From the NCBI GenBank assembly GCA_016777395.1, contig JADHRO010000088.1, positions 1 to 8,155 of the forward strand: a stretch of 8,155 nt of DNA. Direction: 5' to 3'. This document shows positions 6,906 through 8,155 of this stretch, piece by piece. Below the pieces are notes generated by a model. The model searched no databases. It saw only the letters and a program-made list of their open reading frames with translations, and was not told the DNA's origin. How positions within the stretch are numbered: the stretch's first letter is position 1; each line of letters begins with the position of its first letter. Both the position numbers and the translations under genes were made by a program. Source of the stretch: Chitinophagales bacterium (GTDB lineage: Bacteria > Bacteroidota > Bacteroidia > Chitinophagales > UBA8649).

Positions 6906-8155
6906 TTCCACCTTTCTTTTCCTCTTCATATTGCCATGAAGAAATGTTTGATTTGTATTCACGAATCAGTTGCTGTAATTGTTTCCTTAAGGCTCCTGAG
7001 CCTTTACCATGAATAATCTTTATTTCATCTATATTATTGAAGAGTGCTTGATCAAAATACTGTTCGATGATTGGCTTTGCTTCTTCTTGCATTAATCCAC
7101 GTATATCGAATATGCTTTCTACTTCGTGATTTGTAATTCTTCGTTTATTCGTTTTAGGCAGGACATCCTGCTTGATTATTTTTTGAAGTTTTTTTAAGGA
7201 GATACTCGTTTTGAGACCGCGAACAGCTACTATAGCTAGATTACCTCTTAACTCAATAATTTCTCCTTCACTTTCTGATTCTCCAATAAGTACAATATCT
7301 CCAACACCTAATTTTCGTGATGATATAATCTGTGAAGGCTGAATCGCACCCTCTTTCTTCGCTAAGACCTCTTTTCTCAATTTAGCAAAATCCTTTGCAT
7401 TTAAAGCTGCAGTTTCTTTACTTTTTGCTTTGTTTATTTTGTTTAGAACCTGATTAACGCCTTGTTCGATGGCTTCGTTTTTCTGTTTTTCTAGGTTTAT
7501 TATTTGCGTGCGAAGTTCTCCTTGTCTTTCCTGTATTTGAGTATTTAATTTTTCAAACTTAAGTGTTGCTTCTTTTAATTTTTTGTTTTCTATTTTAATA
7601 TTTCTATTTTCCTCTTCCAGTGATTTACGTTGTTTCTCTACTTTAGTTATGAGTTCTTCAAATTTCAGATCGGTATAATCCACATAGGTTTTAGCTTCTT
7701 CAATTAAGGCCTTGTTTAAACCTATTTTTTCGGCGATATCAAAAGTATAAGAACTTCCTGGCTTACCTGTTAAAAGCTGATAGGTAGGACTTAGGTTATC
7801 CTCATTAAATACCATTGCCGCATTAAGGAATCGTTCATCTTGTTCTGCTACCTTTTTCAGGTTTGAATAATGCGTAGTTAGCACTCCGTAGGCACCAGTG
7901 TCTGCTAAATGAATAAATAAAGCTTCCGCCATTGCAGCTCCTAATCTCGGATCTGTGCCGGTACCAAATTCATCAATAAGAAACAATGTTTTTGAATTTG
8001 CTCTTTGCAAAAAGGTCTACATTAAAAGTAAATGTGAGCTGTAGGTACTTAGTTCGTCTTCAATGGATTGCTTATCTCCTAGATCTGCAAAAATTTGTTC
8101 GAATAAAATAACCTTAGAATTCTCATCACAAGGTATAAGTAAGCCAAATTGCAAC
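6877..8155 (-). CDS. mutS2: MutS2 family ATPase, 3' part, interrupted by an in-frame stop
   Basis: MutS2 binds branched DNA or stalled ribosomes, depending on species, and carries a C-terminal Smr domain. The window holds roughly the last 425 of an expected ~790 codons; Walker A and the N-terminal half lie beyond base 8155. From upstream one reads FADLGDKQSIEDELSTYSSH (about 8086-8033), then an in-frame TAG at 8017-8019, then in the same frame Walker B LFLIDEFGTGTDP (about 7986-7948) and the switch TTHYSNLK (about 7878-7855). A Lys/Glu-rich coiled coil spans about 7668-7410, a small KOW-like beta region (LGVGDIVLIGESESEGEI) about 7300-7250, and an Smr domain (FDIRG, HGKGSGALR) about 7128-6900. 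Apart from the stop, reading is intact and conserved, so the gene is either newly broken, read through, or affected by a sequencing error. The TTG at 8010 could open the downstream frame, but a product from there would lack Walker A. The natural stop is TAG at 6877-6879, inside menF. Confidence 0.9.
6906..6918 (-). promoter_or_regulatory. Shine-Dalgarno-like site of menF
   Basis: Directly before the menF ATG the minus strand reads AAAGGTGGAA, a purine-rich, anti-SD-complementary stretch lying within the mutS2 coding end. Most starts in this window have no such site, as is usual for Bacteroidota. It decides the ATG at 6905 over the upstream GTG (6962) and ATG (6929). Confidence 0.5.
8017..8019 (-). 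other. In-frame amber (TAG) codon inside mutS2
   Basis: The frame reads SSHLLLM, then TAG, then TFLQRANS, with no shift on either side. In related Bacteroidota MutS2 proteins I expect roughly SSHL.NMK.FL here, so the TAG stands where Lys is usual (AAG to TAG is one base change), and the Asn two codons earlier is Leu. The stop separates Walker A from Walker B and the Smr domain. TAG also ends mutS2, menF and menD, so it is a working stop in this genome. Confidence 0.85.

Noticed and set aside
6906..6962. Extension of menF to the GTG at 6962 (19 more residues)
   Set aside because: The added segment is basic, lies wholly inside the Smr-encoding end of mutS2 and lacks a ribosome site, while ATG 6905 has a good one.
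7972..8010. Treating the TTG at 8010 as the true start of a short MutS-like gene
   Set aside because: The same frame upstream of the TAG encodes the expected MutS2 signature block, so this is an internal Leu codon of one longer gene, not a natural start.

Overview
The window is an AT-rich (by eye, mid-30s % GC) chromosomal segment. Every recognisable gene lies on the minus strand, so transcription runs from base 8155 towards base 1. Several features point to a member of the Bacteroidota, most likely Flavobacteriales or a close relative: a LepB of about 500 residues with an extra N-terminal membrane domain, a short DapB of 238 residues, a MutS2 of the STYSSH/LIDEFGTGTDP type, an FtsE with no FtsX beside it, mostly absent Shine-Dalgarno sequences, and a menaquinone pathway.

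In transcription order the layout is as follows. (1) mutS2, 3' part only, 8155-6877; its frame is interrupted by an amber codon at 8017-8019. (2) menF (isochorismate synthase), 6905-5865, overlapping the mutS2 end by 29 nt. (3) A 198-bp gap with a doubtful 39-codon frame and a possible menD promoter. (4) menD, 5666-3957, with a TTG start. (5) ftsE-like ABC ATPase, 3950-3222, 6 bp after menD. (6) A family 2 glycosyltransferase, 3217-2345, 4 bp after ftsE. (7) dapB, 2284-1568, after a 60-bp gap. (8) lepB (signal peptidase I), from 1514 past the left edge, after a 53-bp gap.

MenF and MenD carry out the first two committed steps of menaquinone synthesis (chorismate to isochorismate to SEPHCHC). 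The downstream genes serve the cell envelope. FtsE belongs to the division and peptidoglycan-remodelling ABC complex, the glycosyltransferase probably builds a surface glycan, DapB supplies the diaminopimelate/lysine branch, and LepB cleaves signal peptides of exported proteins. This is housekeeping content in a compact co-directional array.

I see no tRNA, rRNA, CRISPR array, insertion sequence, phage gene, defence island or convincing terminator, and nothing that supports a wholly new system. The item most worth checking is the in-frame stop inside an otherwise well-kept mutS2. After that come the unusual start contexts of menF and menD and the small frame between them.
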